Shown here: one piece after another, positions 45,109-56,989 of the stretch
Position numbering within the stretch: the stretch's first letter is position 1
Layout of the letters: each line of letters opens with the position of its first letter
Assembly: GCA_944472135.2 (NCBI GenBank)
Contig: OX235263.1
Location: forward strand, 32,541,379 to 32,605,378
DNA from: Trichobilharzia regenti
Lineage: Eukaryota; Platyhelminthes; Trematoda; Strigeidida; Schistosomatidae
DNA: 64,000 nucleotides
Direction of reading: 5' to 3'
The notes under the pieces: model-generated
Told to the model about the DNA's origin: nothing
What the model saw: the letters and a program-made list of their open reading frames with translations, nothing else
The model's database searches: none
Translations under genes and position numbers: made by a program

Positions 45109-45813
45109 ACAGGACCAATCTTAAGCGGATTTTGCAGTTGTGTCCGTACTAAAATTTACCACCGGCTACGGAGCATCATATGATAAGTCGGGATGTACCA
45201 TTTTTGGGGTCGAAATTTCTAACTCCCCTCTCTCTCCGGAGCGTAGAAGCAGCATAGCTGGTACGCTGGTCATCTCAGGGAAATATCTTACTTCTATTAA
45301 ATTTCTAATCCCCAGAGGTACGACTTCGTCTACAGACCCCCTCAACATATTGTAAACACTAGGACGGTAACTATTTTTCTTCTAAGGGCTATCCAGACAA
45401 CCTGTTTGGAATGGTAGGTTCTACAGGAACATTAGTTCCAGGCAGTGTAGCTTGTTGATTCATTGCAACATGCAAGCGAGACCAACATATCAAAGTATTA
45501 GCTATAGTTCGGGACATTTGCGGTAATAAACAGCCTCAAAAAGTCCATCCGAAAAGCAAACTGCTTCCATGATTTGTGTGTGTTATTTGAACAGTAATAA
45601 GAAACCGTCAAAATATGTAAATAAGAGGTATTCACTTTGTCAGCACATAGTAATGGAACCAAATCCTGATATATTATTTCGTTTATTAAATGTACTGTGA
45701 GATGTAATGTTATTCAGGAAATAGTACTGTTCATTAGAGTCTCGTATCTGACCAGGAAATATAAAAATTCAAAATCGATGAAACTGCACTTCAAAACAAC
45801 ACATAACACTTAC

Positions 45814-46317
45814 TTTTATACCTTCAGATTCAGAAGAAAGCTGGACACCAGAATTAGCTGAAAAACCAGCAGTCTGTGTAGACAAACCAAAAAATTTTGA
45901 TTTCAATGATTTAAACTTTTCTGCATTAAATAATGTATCCCAATGACCAGACAGGATACTACCTATACCAGCCCAAAGACGTGGAAATGAACGAGAAACT
46001 TCTCCATTGTTTTTTTCAACACAATTCATATACGCTCGAGCTTTATAATCAGTATACAAGGCCTCATCAGATGATGTAAGCGTTTTAGAAATGATTATTC
46101 CATCAAGTGCAAAAGTGTTTTTGATATCTTCATCAGAAAAATATGAATTATAAAGAGCAGATTTTGAAGTGTGATGTTCATTAGATGCAGAAATTTCTAA
46201 ATTTCGTTTTGTAAATGGATGGTATAACTCAGTATGTTTGCTGTCTTCCAAACTGTGATTATTTGCCTTCGCATTTATACGATGATATTCAAATGCTTTC
46301 AATTCACTGCACACAAC
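45814..46317 (-). CDS. PIKFYVE: PIKFYVE exon 5 of window: polar linker
   Basis: A 168-codon exon, phase 0 at both ends (acceptor TTATAG, donor AAA|GTAAGT). It starts VVCSELKAFEYHRINAK, matching the helix that follows the previous exon in the family. The rest is a poorly conserved, Ser/Lys-rich linker containing FPRLWAGIGSILSGHWDTLF. Identification depends mainly on frame continuity with the strong exons on both sides rather than on its own similarity. Confidence 0.82.
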
Positions 46318-46749
46318 CTATAATGTAATAAGTAGAAAGTTGAGAAAATAAATTGATATTTTTTCAGTTAGTCTCATTCCAAAGTGATATCAATAGCACA
46401 ACAAAAGAACACCGAGCAAACACTTCAGTTATAGACTATTCAGTCGATAGCACTTACGTCCTTATGACGGACGAAGTTCATGAGTGCCAGATTTTGAGGT
46501 ATCAGTGTTATTATGTATCCAACTGTGAAGAATTCAGTCACACAGGTTACTTAGCCTCAGTCCACTAGCGATATAAAGCAACCGTTGAAGAAGCCCTAAC
46601 AGTCAGATCAAAAAGTTGCCTGATCCTCCTGAATTGATGACAGTCGATATGGCAAAAGACGCCAGTATGAACCTTGCTATAAAACGTCAATAAAAGGTGC
46701 CTGTTGACCAGTTATAAATATAGACATATGAAAAACAGGAAGTGAAACC

Positions 46750-46985
46750 AGGGTAGATTTGTTTTTCATGTTTGACCATGGACTGATATCAGTTAGAGGA
46801 CTATTGAAAACCAGAGAGTATTGGACAGTTGTTACGTCCTAAGTTGGAATTTTTCACCGGTACGCAACTACCCAATTAAATCGCCAAAGAAGTTTAACTT
46901 CTAACAACTCTTGATTTTACCGCGACAACCGGCCAATGTCATCGGCGAGTATTTGTCCTCACTCCAGCAAGATAATTTGCTATAT
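46750..46985 (-). mobile_element. SINE family A, degraded single unit
   Basis: Minus-oriented with 'tgaccatggactgatatcag' arm and 'gtattggacagttgtta' block. Core (GGTGAAA) and GACGTAAC are both mutated, and the B box is lost. Confidence 0.6.
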
Positions 46986-47440
46986 TACCAAACTTCCTGA
47001 AAAAATAGCAGTTCTTCTGAAACCCTAAAGGGGATTTATTGTTCAAAAAATCAGACTTATTATCATGTTATTAATTTCATAAATAATGCTAGGAAACGAC
47101 TCCAGTTTCACTAATAGTGGAATCCAATCAAATAATGAATATGTGACACGGAGGATAAGCTAAGCAATGCTATATCACTGACGAAAGCTGAGTTTGATTC
47201 CAGATGTTAGAGACAGCTTACTGTCAAAATGTAAAACCTGTAAATTGACAAGACGTTTAACTTATCAAAAAGAAGTATAAAATACTTTCACACCACAGTA
47301 TTGTGAGTAGGCTACTACTGTAAAGCGTATGTTAGATGGAACCAATATACACAAAGATATTGCATCATACTAAAATAAACACCGTGGAAAAGAGTAGAAG
47401 AAACAAGAGGATAATAGAAATTCACATCGATAAGACATAC

Positions 47441-47674
47441 TTTCAGTTTACGTTTCATTAAATCATTCAATCTGCGTCCAAATGACCAATCAACTACATA
47501 TGTATAATAGGCGTACAAGTAGGCTAGTTCGCCTTCTCTAGACGCTAAATACGGTAAACGAAATTCAACACTCGGTGAAACTGATAAAAGACGTCCATTT
47601 AAATAGATTGCTAAATCTGAACAAGCACCAGCATCTGATTCATTGCACTGAGCACCAATAATCTGGTCATTTAT
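47441..47674 (-). CDS. PIKFYVE: PIKFYVE exon 4 of window: pre-Cys-rich segment
   Basis: A 78-codon exon, phase 0 at both ends (acceptor CTTGTAG, donor AAA|GTATGT). Translation contains GRLLSVSPSVEFRLPYLASR followed by an aromatic stretch (YLYAYYTYVVDWSF) and a basic end (MKRKLK). This corresponds to the S-x-S-P-x-x-x-F-R-x-P-(Y/F)-L stretch that follows the CCT domain in PIKfyve. Placement is supported by the phase match with both neighbours. Confidence 0.88.
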
Positions 47675-48009
47675 CTACAAGCAAAGAATAAATGATTAGA
47701 ACAAAAAATAAATCGAATTGTTTGGCAGGATTAATGTTAAAATTCTATTGTGAGAAAATACTGCAACTTTACAGATGTCATGACTTATATGATTTAGAAA
47801 AAAAGAAAGAACATCTATAACTACGTTTATAAATATGACGCGAGAACAAGCAAAAACGTGAATAAACATCGGCATGACAATAACTAAAGATCGATATAGG
47901 CTTAGTAGTGTGTGAACACTAGGGAAAGTATTAGAAGACAAAAACAGAAGTTTAAATTACAGATTTTGTAGGGGTTAAAATTAATTTTAACATAGATTTC
48001 TTCAAAAAC

Positions 48010-48528
48010 CTGTCTGACTGGTTTCAACGTAGAATTATGCACAGATGTGCAGCAGTTCGTGTCGCCACACTCCCTTCTTGTAGCACACAAAGCAGGAGAA
48101 GAGAGCAAAGAGAGATTCAAAAGAGATAATAAACAGAAGTGTGAGGCAAAGAGAATGATAACATGGAAGAACAGTAGACTTTTACTAGACATAACAAATC
48201 CCAAAGAGAGAAAGCATCTGCACCAGCCATTGAGAACGCTTTTGAGCCATATCACCGATTGTCTCCAGCCTCCATTGGTTTTTGCCATGCCATCGACCCC
48301 ACCTGCCCACATGACTGGCATACATTAACTGTTGTGCATTTCATTAACTGATGAAGCCATGTTTTCGTCTGACCACCACTGGCTCTTTTCCAACTTAATC
48401 CGTCCTTTGTCAACTATTATTGCCTACAAAGGAAGGTGACGACCAGGGATGAATGAGTAACACATGTCCTAACCATCTCAATAGGTGTAACTTCACAACC
48501 TTGTCTACTGATTTCGTCAAAACCAGAA
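48010..48528 (-). mobile_element. RTE family A 3' part
   Basis: Minus strand: 'gtagaattatgcacagatgtgcag', 'gtcgccacactcccttcttgtag', 'cattgagaacgcttttgagccat' and 'ccaccactggctcttttccaac' match 18407-18930 in order. Diverged, no target duplication seen. Confidence 0.78.
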
Positions 48529-48529
48529 C

Positions 48530-48960
48530 CAGTTAGCAAACGCCAAGAACCAGGGAGCAGTGAACATCCGTTTCGTTCTAGTCTGGGACTCTTTATCAGT
48601 GCTTATGCACCAGGGATGCTACCACGGGCCTTCAGGTTATGAGACCAAGCTCGTTAACTATTCACTCACCCATCGCCTACCAACACCAGTTAGAGATCAT
48701 TGAAAAACAGGGAGTACTAGGCGGTTGTTTCGTTAGAATTCATATGTCGTTGGATTCCAACCTAAGTGACCAAGTAGTCAAACCGCTTGACCTCGTAACC
48801 TGCAGGCCCCGGGTTCGATCCCTAGTAGGGTCATGGGTGAGCACCACTGAAGACTCCCAGACTATAGCGAAATAGATGCCCAGTGCTCCTTGGTCCTCGA
48901 TGATCACTAACTGTTGCTGGTTCCTGACAAAATCTACACTGAAAAACGGGGAAATTGAAA
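48530..48960. mobile_element. SINE family A inverted dyad
   Basis: The minus half (48530-48660) has ATAAAGA plus GAACGAAAC. The plus half (48690-48960) has B box GGGTTCGATCCC, CTGAAGA (48847-48853), GAAA (48869-48872) and stem I GAGCAC pairing with GTGCTC. In the plus half stem II is mismatched. Directly abuts the RTE family A copy. Confidence 0.7.
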
Positions 48961-50900
48961 TTCCCTTATGGTTCCAACTCACAGTTTATCTTTATCAGAA
49001 CTTTAAAAACTACTCTCAAAAATATTTCTTATCTCTATACCGATTACTCTCAAACCCAAACTACTGCTCCCTGTTCCGTTTTGATTACGATATTGATATC
49101 TGTTACATTTTTATAAGACCAACCTAAACTCTATTTTACCCAACTGTAATCCAGCTAATATCAATCTTCTGGGATAAAAAGTGACACTGAATGAACGATC
49201 GCCAACCATTTCATTTGATACAATCTAACAAACTTATATATTATATTATCCTACCCGTCCAATACTGCAAGCCGAATAAAACCATTATTTATTTGTGAAC
49301 ATATCGAACCCAACAACTGCTGATAGTACGCTTCTAGTTAAAACATATAACCTCTTTATTTTGTCCAAAATCAATGACCATATCATAACAACATACTATG
49401 ACGCTAAGAACGGCCATGTATCGAAATTCACCTTTATTGGCCAATCATACACTTGAAATACAAATTATATAGAATACATACACACTATGTTAAAGAATCA
49501 CCAGAATCAACCTTTAAATTTGCTAACAAGCAAGATAAAAATGGTCCAATGAGTTCTTGACAAACTTTTATATCACCATCGATATGGGGGGGGGTTAAAG
49601 CATGTGGCTACGCGGTCACAGACTTTACCAATTAAGTCCTATTCACTGCCTTTACGCAACGAGGGTGTTTCTTGCAGAAATAAAAGGGTAAATGTGAACG
49701 TCTGGCGCCTACGACCTAGGGGAGTTGCAAAACCCTGATTCCAAACTTGTGATGTATACGGGCTGTGGAGTCCGAACAGATCAAATGATATATGAACCTA
49801 CTTTGATCATCAGCAACCATGGGAACGTAGCTTCTAACGCTACACCACTATAGTGTGGATCAAATTTCAAGTCAAAAACTAGGGTGGCTTCTTAAGACAA
49901 CTAACTTCTTCGGTCCTAGTGTTCGGGCAGTATCCCAGCCCTCTCACAAACTATGAGACTTTGTATGGCGCATTTTTTGATACTTATAATATACGAAGTT
50001 TGTGTTTTAATAAATAATATAGAAGGATCAGCATAATACCGAAACTAAGTGAAAAGATAAAGGTAGATGAGATGGCAGTGGTAACGAAATGTGCACAAAA
50101 GTATACAGTACAAATATCCTGTGAACAGTTTAGAGAACAATGCAAACATGTTATTTTGAAAACAGATTTTACCATAGCTAAATGAAGACAATAGTGTGTT
50201 TATCCTAAATTTATTTTACCCAGGTAATTACATCGACAGATTAAGAAACCATCGATAATAATATTATGTTTATCCATGTGAATAGATAGCAAAATAACCA
50301 GTTATAAGAGTAACAAAATTAATACTAATAATACTAGTGTGATTGTCAAAAGAACCTTTAGAGTTGTTCTATTTCTACCGTCATATTTTAGCCTACCATA
50401 AACAGACCACATTAAACAGTTATGTTCCATAGTTCGAATGTAAACTTGAATGTATTAACATATAACATCATAGAAACATCAGAAACAAGTATCTAAAGTT
50501 CAATCTCATTTTTTTCTAGTATTTAAGACTGATTAATGAACAAAGAATATTCTTATCAATAAATTCGTCATCAGGTACTACACCTTTTTATGACCATAAT
50601 AATTAAAGACAAATTTGTTAGTCACAGCATTGTTCTAAATTATATTCAATCAATATTATCGCCAGATTACAGTTCGAAGGTATCAGTGAGAGACGATATG
50701 TATTAACATAACATTGAGCTAAATATCAGATAAATTAAGAGAAGTAACACAGAATTTATAGGTTGGACAGTAGGTCAGGCTAGTAATAGTGGTTGATTGG
50801 CACTGTTTCTTTTGCACGCAGACCTCCGGTTGATTTAAACGAGCTGCAAAAGCCTCTATTGTTTAGAATGTTTGGTATCTAGAGGTCCTTGGTAATTTAT
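48961..50900. other. Intron sequence, nothing recognised
   Basis: AT-rich and without supported genes. A run of 9 G lies at 49586-49594. No family shared with other repeats is apparent. Confidence 0.45.
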
Positions 50901-51089
50901 TCGATACCTGATAGATGATAGAAGAAGACCCTTTAGTGTTAACTTTGTGGCTTGTTTGGATGATGTGATCTAATACAGAGCAAAGGCCAATTAAAATTGG
51001 CTTCACAGAAGCAGTTAAATTGATTGATACAATTATTTTTGATTTTTGATTATAGCTTGATTCCACACCGTGTTTTTTGTACAAGTATG

Positions 51090-51240
51090 AAATTTTCAGC
51101 ATGTGATACCGGCAGCCCAAATTTTGCAGGTCGATCATTGATATCAGGTGTGAGTCGGCAGCAGATCGAAACCCGGACCATGTGCATAGTCGGAGAGAGT
51201 CATAACCGCTGTGCCACCGACGCACAGGCCAAGGTACTTT
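51090..51240 (-). mobile_element. SINE family B head
   Basis: Only the tRNA-like part is kept ('gtcggcagcagatcgaaacccggacc', 'gtgccaccgacgca'). Body missing. Confidence 0.5.
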
Positions 51241-51257
51241 GTCTTTTAGCTTCGGAA

Positions 51258-51440
51258 TTAAAAAAATTGTACGGAAAGTATAAGCTGCAGCTTGCTGGCA
51301 TTAAACGTTCTTTGAGTCAACTTTCTCAACTTGTTGGTTATTATTTCACTTGGTATATCACCTTTGAATTGCAGTCGTATATGCAGAAGAATCCTTTCCC
51401 ACTCTCTTGGCCATGTGTTTCGTGATGAACTTTTGAGGGT
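51258..51440 (-). mobile_element. Penelope-like ORF fragment
   Basis: A minus-strand frame reads IRLQFKGDIPSEIITNKLRK and LTQRTFNASKLQ. These align with the FIKLQFNGDVASEVLHQRL...RTYTAATLCL part of the 57-58.5 kb ORF, between RT and GIY-YIG. Nothing else of the element is attached on this strand. Confidence 0.7.
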
Positions 51441-51499
51441 GACTGCTTTCAATTAACGTGTTGTATACAACCCTCAGTTCGTCTCCAATATAGGAATAG

Positions 51500-51645
51500 A
51501 ACTTGTGCACTGTGGTAGAGTATAATCCCATTGTGGATAAAATTTATTTTGTTTAAGTCTCACAGTATTATACAGTAATATTTACTGATGACTAAGTTTC
51601 GAGCACAATTCATTGCCGCTCATAATCATATCAAGGTACTCACAC
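51500..51645 (+). repeat. Penelope-type terminal repeat
   Basis: Third copy of the block set at 40.1 and 42.8 kb ('tgtgcactgtggtagagtataa', 'ttactgatgactaagtttcgagcac', 'gctcataatcatatcaagg'). Confidence 0.6.
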
Positions 51646-52289
51646 AACTATCTAACTTCGTTTATATAATTCCATTATATCTCATCACTTGACTTGATTG
51701 GTAGTAATATTTTCCATATTTCCGGTATGAGTGATGAGTCATTACTATTGCACGTGTTTGGTGTAGATTCTATCAACAAAGATTCAGTAATCAACTTCAC
51801 TCTCCACCTATCTATATTACTTCATAAAATCTTAATCCTCTCCTACCCTATTGTGTGCTTGTGTGTTAACGCATACAGTGCGATTGCTGAGTGCTTTTTT
51901 CTCAATCACTTATCTTCGCGGGATCAACAATTTTAACCTTAGCTATATTCTGATGTTCTGTCTACTCCTGATCCACTAGTTTCATTTAAGTAGTTGACCT
52001 AACTCACAGACACTGTAAGGTATTTTTTAAATTATATTATTTTGTTTAATTGGGTCCACCGGGTCCTTTAACCTACAGAGCTTGTCCTACCTGAGTGAGT
52101 TTGTAGGTTTGAAAGCCACCCTAATTCCTGCTTTATTAAGAATCCTATGTAGGGTTTCAGATGTCCTCTCTTTATATGGTATAACTGTAGATGCCTTATA
52201 TTCCCTCTTATTTATGCTATTACTACTAGTTTCACAATTATTTTTTATTTTGCTTTTCGCCTTTTCTGATCTTCCCAGTGAATTTTCGC

Positions 52290-53320
52290 AGGATAGTTAT
52301 TTGATGTACTCGTCGTCAAATTATTGTTATGTACTGGTCGAGAATTTAATAGTCCTGACGCAAGAAAGACGGAAATCAGAAGACCACTAGGTTTGCGATG
52401 ATACTTCTATTTTCCAAACACAAGGAGAATCAATGTCACACAAGAGTGTGAGGGCAAATATATATATGAATGTCCGAACAAGTGTGTGAACAATCAGTAG
52501 ACAGTCTTAACATGATTGGCTAATTGTAATGGAGTATCAATCCATATATACATAGCAAAATATAGCAGACATGTCAACAAACACACATATTGTATGGATA
52601 TATATCACCAAGGTCAGACTGTCAAACAAAACACACATATTATATAGATATATATCATACTAGTTTCACAATTATTTTTTATTTTGCTTTTCGCCTTTTC
52701 TGATCTTCCTAGTGAATTTTCGCAGGATAGTTATTTGATACCAATGCTTCTTCTATCTGTTTTATTTCATCATTTGGGTCTTTTCTTGCACTACTTAATG
52801 CTACTACTCGATTTGTTAGTGATATGTATCCACATATATATATTTATGTGTGTGTATATTGGTCTCTCTTTCTGTTTGCTCTCTTAGTCTGTGACCATTT
52901 CACTGGTATGAACTTGTCTCCTTTATCAATGTATATTCTCCTTATATTATATATAATATGAGTGTTTGTTGACAGTTTGTTGCTTGGTGACATATATCCA
53001 TATATGGTTGTTGACATGTCTGCTATATTCGCTATGTATATTTGGATCGACACTCCATTATAATTAGCCATTCATGTTAAGACTGTCTAATGATTTGTTC
53101 CCACGCTTTGTCTGGAACATTCATATATATTTCGCATTCACAACCTTGTGACTTTACTTTACTTACCACTTTGGTGTAAGACCATTTATTTTCGTCTCCT
53201 TGTGTTTGGACAATAGAAGTATCATCGCAAACCTAGTGGTCTTCTGATTTCCGCCTTCTCGCGTCAGGACTATTAATTTCTCGACCAGTCCATAACAATA
53301 ATTTAGCGACGAGTACATAA
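52290..53320. repeat. Large inverted duplication of an unknown repeat
   Basis: 52290-52640 and 52930-53320 are reverse complements in several blocks ('ggaaatcagaagaccactaggtttgcg', 'acttctatt..ccaaacacaagga', 'gcagacatgtcaacaa'). The left end 'actagtttcacaattatttttt' (52226) is repeated directly at 52660-52740. No coding recognised. It may be a retroelement end duplicated in inverted order. Confidence 0.7.
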
Positions 53321-53739
53321 CAGTTAGACACTTAACTAAGCCTGCCTTAACAGTTAACGGATGAGATGAATTAAAGTCTAAATATCTATTAGAAGGTGTT
53401 GGCTTTTTATAAAAGCTAGTGTGCCTGTTCAGTAGCACACTTATAAGTAATTTCTGTATCAGTGACTACTTATCTCAGCCGTTATCTTTAAACGTCGAGT
53501 GATCAAAAATCTTTCTCATCATCATTCTAGCTTCTATGTAAAGTTGGTGAATTTTAAAAGCTCTACCAATGAAATCGAAAGAATAGGCAGCAACAAAACT
53601 ATCAGAATCCCAACACCAATTGGAATACATGCATAGCTGTAAACAATAATACATTACAAATAATCTTAAATGATAACAATTTACATCATTTATCACAATT
53701 TTACGTATTGGTTAATTTTTTATAGTATTGCAGAGCAGG

Positions 53740-54410
53740 TCACCTCTTTCATTTATCTAGGCAGCATCGCGTCAACAATACAAATGGTGGCACCGATTGG
53801 GATGTTAAAGTCAGTCAGTATCGGAAAGGTATGACAGACTTTTATCATTTTGAAATCGGTGTAGAAATCTGTTAAATTTAACAGAAGGAACAAAATCCAG
53901 ATCTTCAACACGAATTTCGAACCAGTGTCACCAAAAGCATTTCCAACAGTCTGTCGTTGACTCGATACTGAAGAGACTAGATGGCCAGGAAGTATTAGCA
54001 ACAAAGAATTACAGTTATTAATACGGTGTATTATTTCAAATAAACTTACCTAGTAAGAAATTACATTCTACCACAGTGCCCATGTTCTACGCTTACATTA
54101 AGGAGCTCCGGTAATAAATCAACCTAGAACCCACTGCCTAACAAATATACCGAATGAAATGAAGGTGGATCGGACACAGGTTTAAGAAACTGTTGAGTGA
54201 CATCACGCGCCATAGCCTTGATTGGAACTCCAATGGGAAAAGGAGTTAAAATGACGTGCAGAACATTATGTGTGGGTGAGGAAATGAGAGCTTATGGCCA
54301 ATCGTTGAGTCAGTTAAAAGAGACCGAAGAGAACAGAGTGAAAAAGCTATGTGCCGTTGAAGCCCTCCCTATATTACACGTGAAACCCAAAGGAATAATA
54401 ATATAAAAGT
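53740..54410 (+). mobile_element. RTE family B, RT end and 3' region, interrupted
   Basis: Starts with the end of RT (SFIYLGSIAS), then runs to the 3' blocks with AATAATAATA tail (54394-54403). About 95 bases at 54005-54100 are foreign. They contain a Penelope-type terminal repeat fragment ('accacagtgcccatgttctac') and interrupt the 'gcaacaaagaa...ctccggtaat' block. Confidence 0.75.
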
Positions 54411-54734
54411 CATCAAAATGCCAAAATAGTCATGACTTTAACGATTCATTCAAGTATTAATATTTGTGATATAACAGCTATGGTAAAGCAAGTAGATACA
54501 TGAAAGGCTAACAAGAGAGAGAAACAAGTATAGAGAAAAAAAGGTGAATTATGGCTAATGTTATGCATGAAAATATAGTTGATAACAAGTTGTAAGAAAC
54601 TCAGGTTTAAACTATTTCTGATAGAAACACGACTTGATTTACATAATATACTTTTAACCTACACCGCAACCTTAGACATAATTCCTCTACAATTCTGCTG
54701 TATATGAGAGCTGTTTTAAATACATTAGAGCTCG

Positions 54735-55550
54735 ATATGATTCCTAAAAACGCTTTATTCCTACAAATTCAGTTCTCCTGGGATAACACCAGCAAGATAT
54801 TCATACAGTGACTTAGGAATGCGGTAAAAAGAGTAACCATGCTGCTGAATTACGATATGTCTTCAAAACAACCCTTAATTTGCGTTCGGCAGTAAAAGAT
54901 AAACTGCCTAATTTCACCTCTTCTATGTGTATCTAACAATTTAACTGCTTCTATGCAGTCAGTTACAAAAGCCGTACAATTACGCGTGTTTCTCGTCAGA
55001 TTTCCGAATATCAACCTGCGTGGTTAAGTAAACGACAAACAAAATCTATTCATAGCGCTATTCTATCTCATCTCGTGGTTACAGAACACAAGATTGATGT
55101 TAACGAGGCGACTTTCAGAGTCATCGACCGCATACCAATCAATATAAATTCACCTTGCGAGTTTGTCTACTACATATTGCAGAGGCTGTTGGGATCCACA
55201 TTAAGAAACCTAACTTATGTATCTTAAAGAAGCTGGTTCAGACATTGTCCTAATCTTGGCCATCAAGGTTCTAATGATCCTTAATTTGTTGTGGAAATTT
55301 CCTTAATTTGATTTGATATTCCACTTAATATTACATTTTTATGCTTATTATAACTTACGCATCTTTCGTGAACTGTAATTCTATTGATCTAACCATTGAT
55401 CGACAGTATTTAAAAACACTAATACTTTTAGTGACGACTATTCTAGAATATTCTATGTATATAAACATATATATATATATAAATGTAGAGCCAGAAGAGG
55501 AAATTTTCGAAAAGGATACTCTTTGCTCATCTTTTTGTTTATATTTCTAG
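54735..55550 (+). mobile_element. Degraded Penelope-like element, 3' half
   Basis: Frames show VKDKLPNFTSSMCI, then the GIY-YIG region (CFYAVSYKSRTITRVS), SIHSAILSHLVVTEHKIDVN and the terminal peptide. The 3' region ends in a hammerhead-like CAGAAGA (about 55490-55496), GGAAATTTTC and GAAA. Many stops. Confidence 0.75.
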
Positions 55551-55614
55551 ATGTCTGAAAGAGTATTTTCGCTATACTGAAATCTTCCGATTATTGTATA
55601 GAATTTCAGTTCAT

Positions 55615-55850
55615 GAAGTCTTAGACAGTCAATTGGAGCTGTGAAGGTCTAGACTGGTTTGGTCTACATCCGCCGAACGCAAAGAATCAATGGCTGAAGA
55701 CTGTTGGTGGTATGAACCAAAACCATTCTCAGTGGTGCAGACGCATTCCAATCTTTGTAACCTACTAGATCCATTAAACCCATGTGTTTTTCCATGTTAC
55801 TTATTCTTTCATCCGTACACTTCTGCTCATATTGTCCTTTTGAACTTCTG
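55615..55850 (+). mobile_element. Degraded RTE family A 3' end
   Basis: Matches 63650-63860 in order (coding remnant RKESMAEDCWWYEPKPFSVV; 'cattctcagtggtgcagacgcattcc'). Placed right after a Penelope-like remnant. Confidence 0.6.
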
Positions 55851-55851
55851 T

Positions 55852-55908
<57 letters not shown>
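55852..55908. repeat. (CT)n(AT)n compound microsatellite
   Basis: About 11 CT then 17 AT dinucleotides, 84 bases before a PIKFYVE exon boundary on the intron side. Confidence 0.95.
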
Positions 55909-55910
<2 letters not shown>

Positions 55911-55992
55911 AGAAGGATATTCTTTTCCCAATTATTTTTATCCTAGATGTCTGAATGAATGATTATTAGAACAAATAAAATGATCCACTTAC

Positions 55993-56405
55993 AGTAGAAT
56001 TAGCATTAAGCACACTAGATGGTAAAGTCAAAGCTGTTTTTCTTAATACTGGAGAAGAAACTGATGGATCGTCATTACTGTATCTAACACAGGCTTTCTG
56101 AAGAGATTGCACACGATTCTTTGATGATTGTATTCCTTGACTGATGGATACATTCGACAGATGAAAATTATGATCATTATTTGAATAGGATAATTCTAAT
56201 TGAGCATTATAGCATAAGCGTAGTGCAAATAGAAAACAACGCTTTGCACGAATAACTGAAGCAATATCATGCCCACGTAGAATAACAGTTGCTTCATGGG
56301 TAATATAACGAATAGGACTTGTAGGTGTGTTAGTCTCAGACGGATTTGGAGCTATACCAGATTCGCCTGAATTATTTTCAATGAAGGTTAAGAATTTTGT
56401 CGAAT
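55993..56405 (-). CDS. PIKFYVE: PIKFYVE exon 3 of window: end of CCT domain
   Basis: A 413-base exon: acceptor TTTCTAAAG, donor ACT|GTAAGT, entered in phase 1 and left in phase 0. About 35 linker residues precede ATVILRGHDIASVIRAKRC. This is the C-T-V-x-L-R-G motif ending CCT-type apical and intermediate domains. FALRLCYNAQLELSYS follows, equivalent to the family's xFAAYHSQLEISF helix. The last 70 residues are polar and low in complexity. The intron downstream (8.3 kb) is the largest in the window. Confidence 0.93.
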
Positions 56406-56989
56406 CTTTAGAAAAGAAAGGGAAAGAAAAGAGGGAAGAGCATAAAAAATAAAAGATTTATTCAATGGGACTGCGAACAAATAATTAATTAATGGTTACC
56501 TGCTAAGCATCACTAATTGTTTTGGTCTATCATCATGCCATCTGCCTTCCTAGTGATTTAATAGTTTAACGCTGAATGATGTCCATGATTAAATGAAAAC
56601 ACAATTTACAGTAATTTGAAGGAAACAACCTTAGGACAAGAAGTAAAACCTGAATCAACCTATTGGATTGATTTGTTTAAACGCATCTGATTTGTGGTAG
56701 GTAGATAACCGAACGAAAACGGAATTTTCATCAACAGATTATATGATGTACAATTAAGATATTCGTGCTTTTCGATACCAATCAAGCAAGCAATAAAACT
56801 ATTGGTATGTATCCATATATATATATATATCACAAAGAACAGACGGAATAGGTAAAAGACTTTAAGTCAAATAAAAAGATCTTGCGAGTGTCACTTCCAA
56901 TTTAATCTTATTATATATCATTGCCCTGTGTTCCTCGTGGAAAATGGAGTGTGGTAATTTGAGCGGCTTCACATCCGTCCAAAATCCTA

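Noticed and set aside
45140..45355. 71-residue plus-strand frame after the possible solo LTR
   Set aside because: Could be an internal retroelement fragment, but no gag or pol motif is visible; the opposite strand is open too, so coding is not supported.
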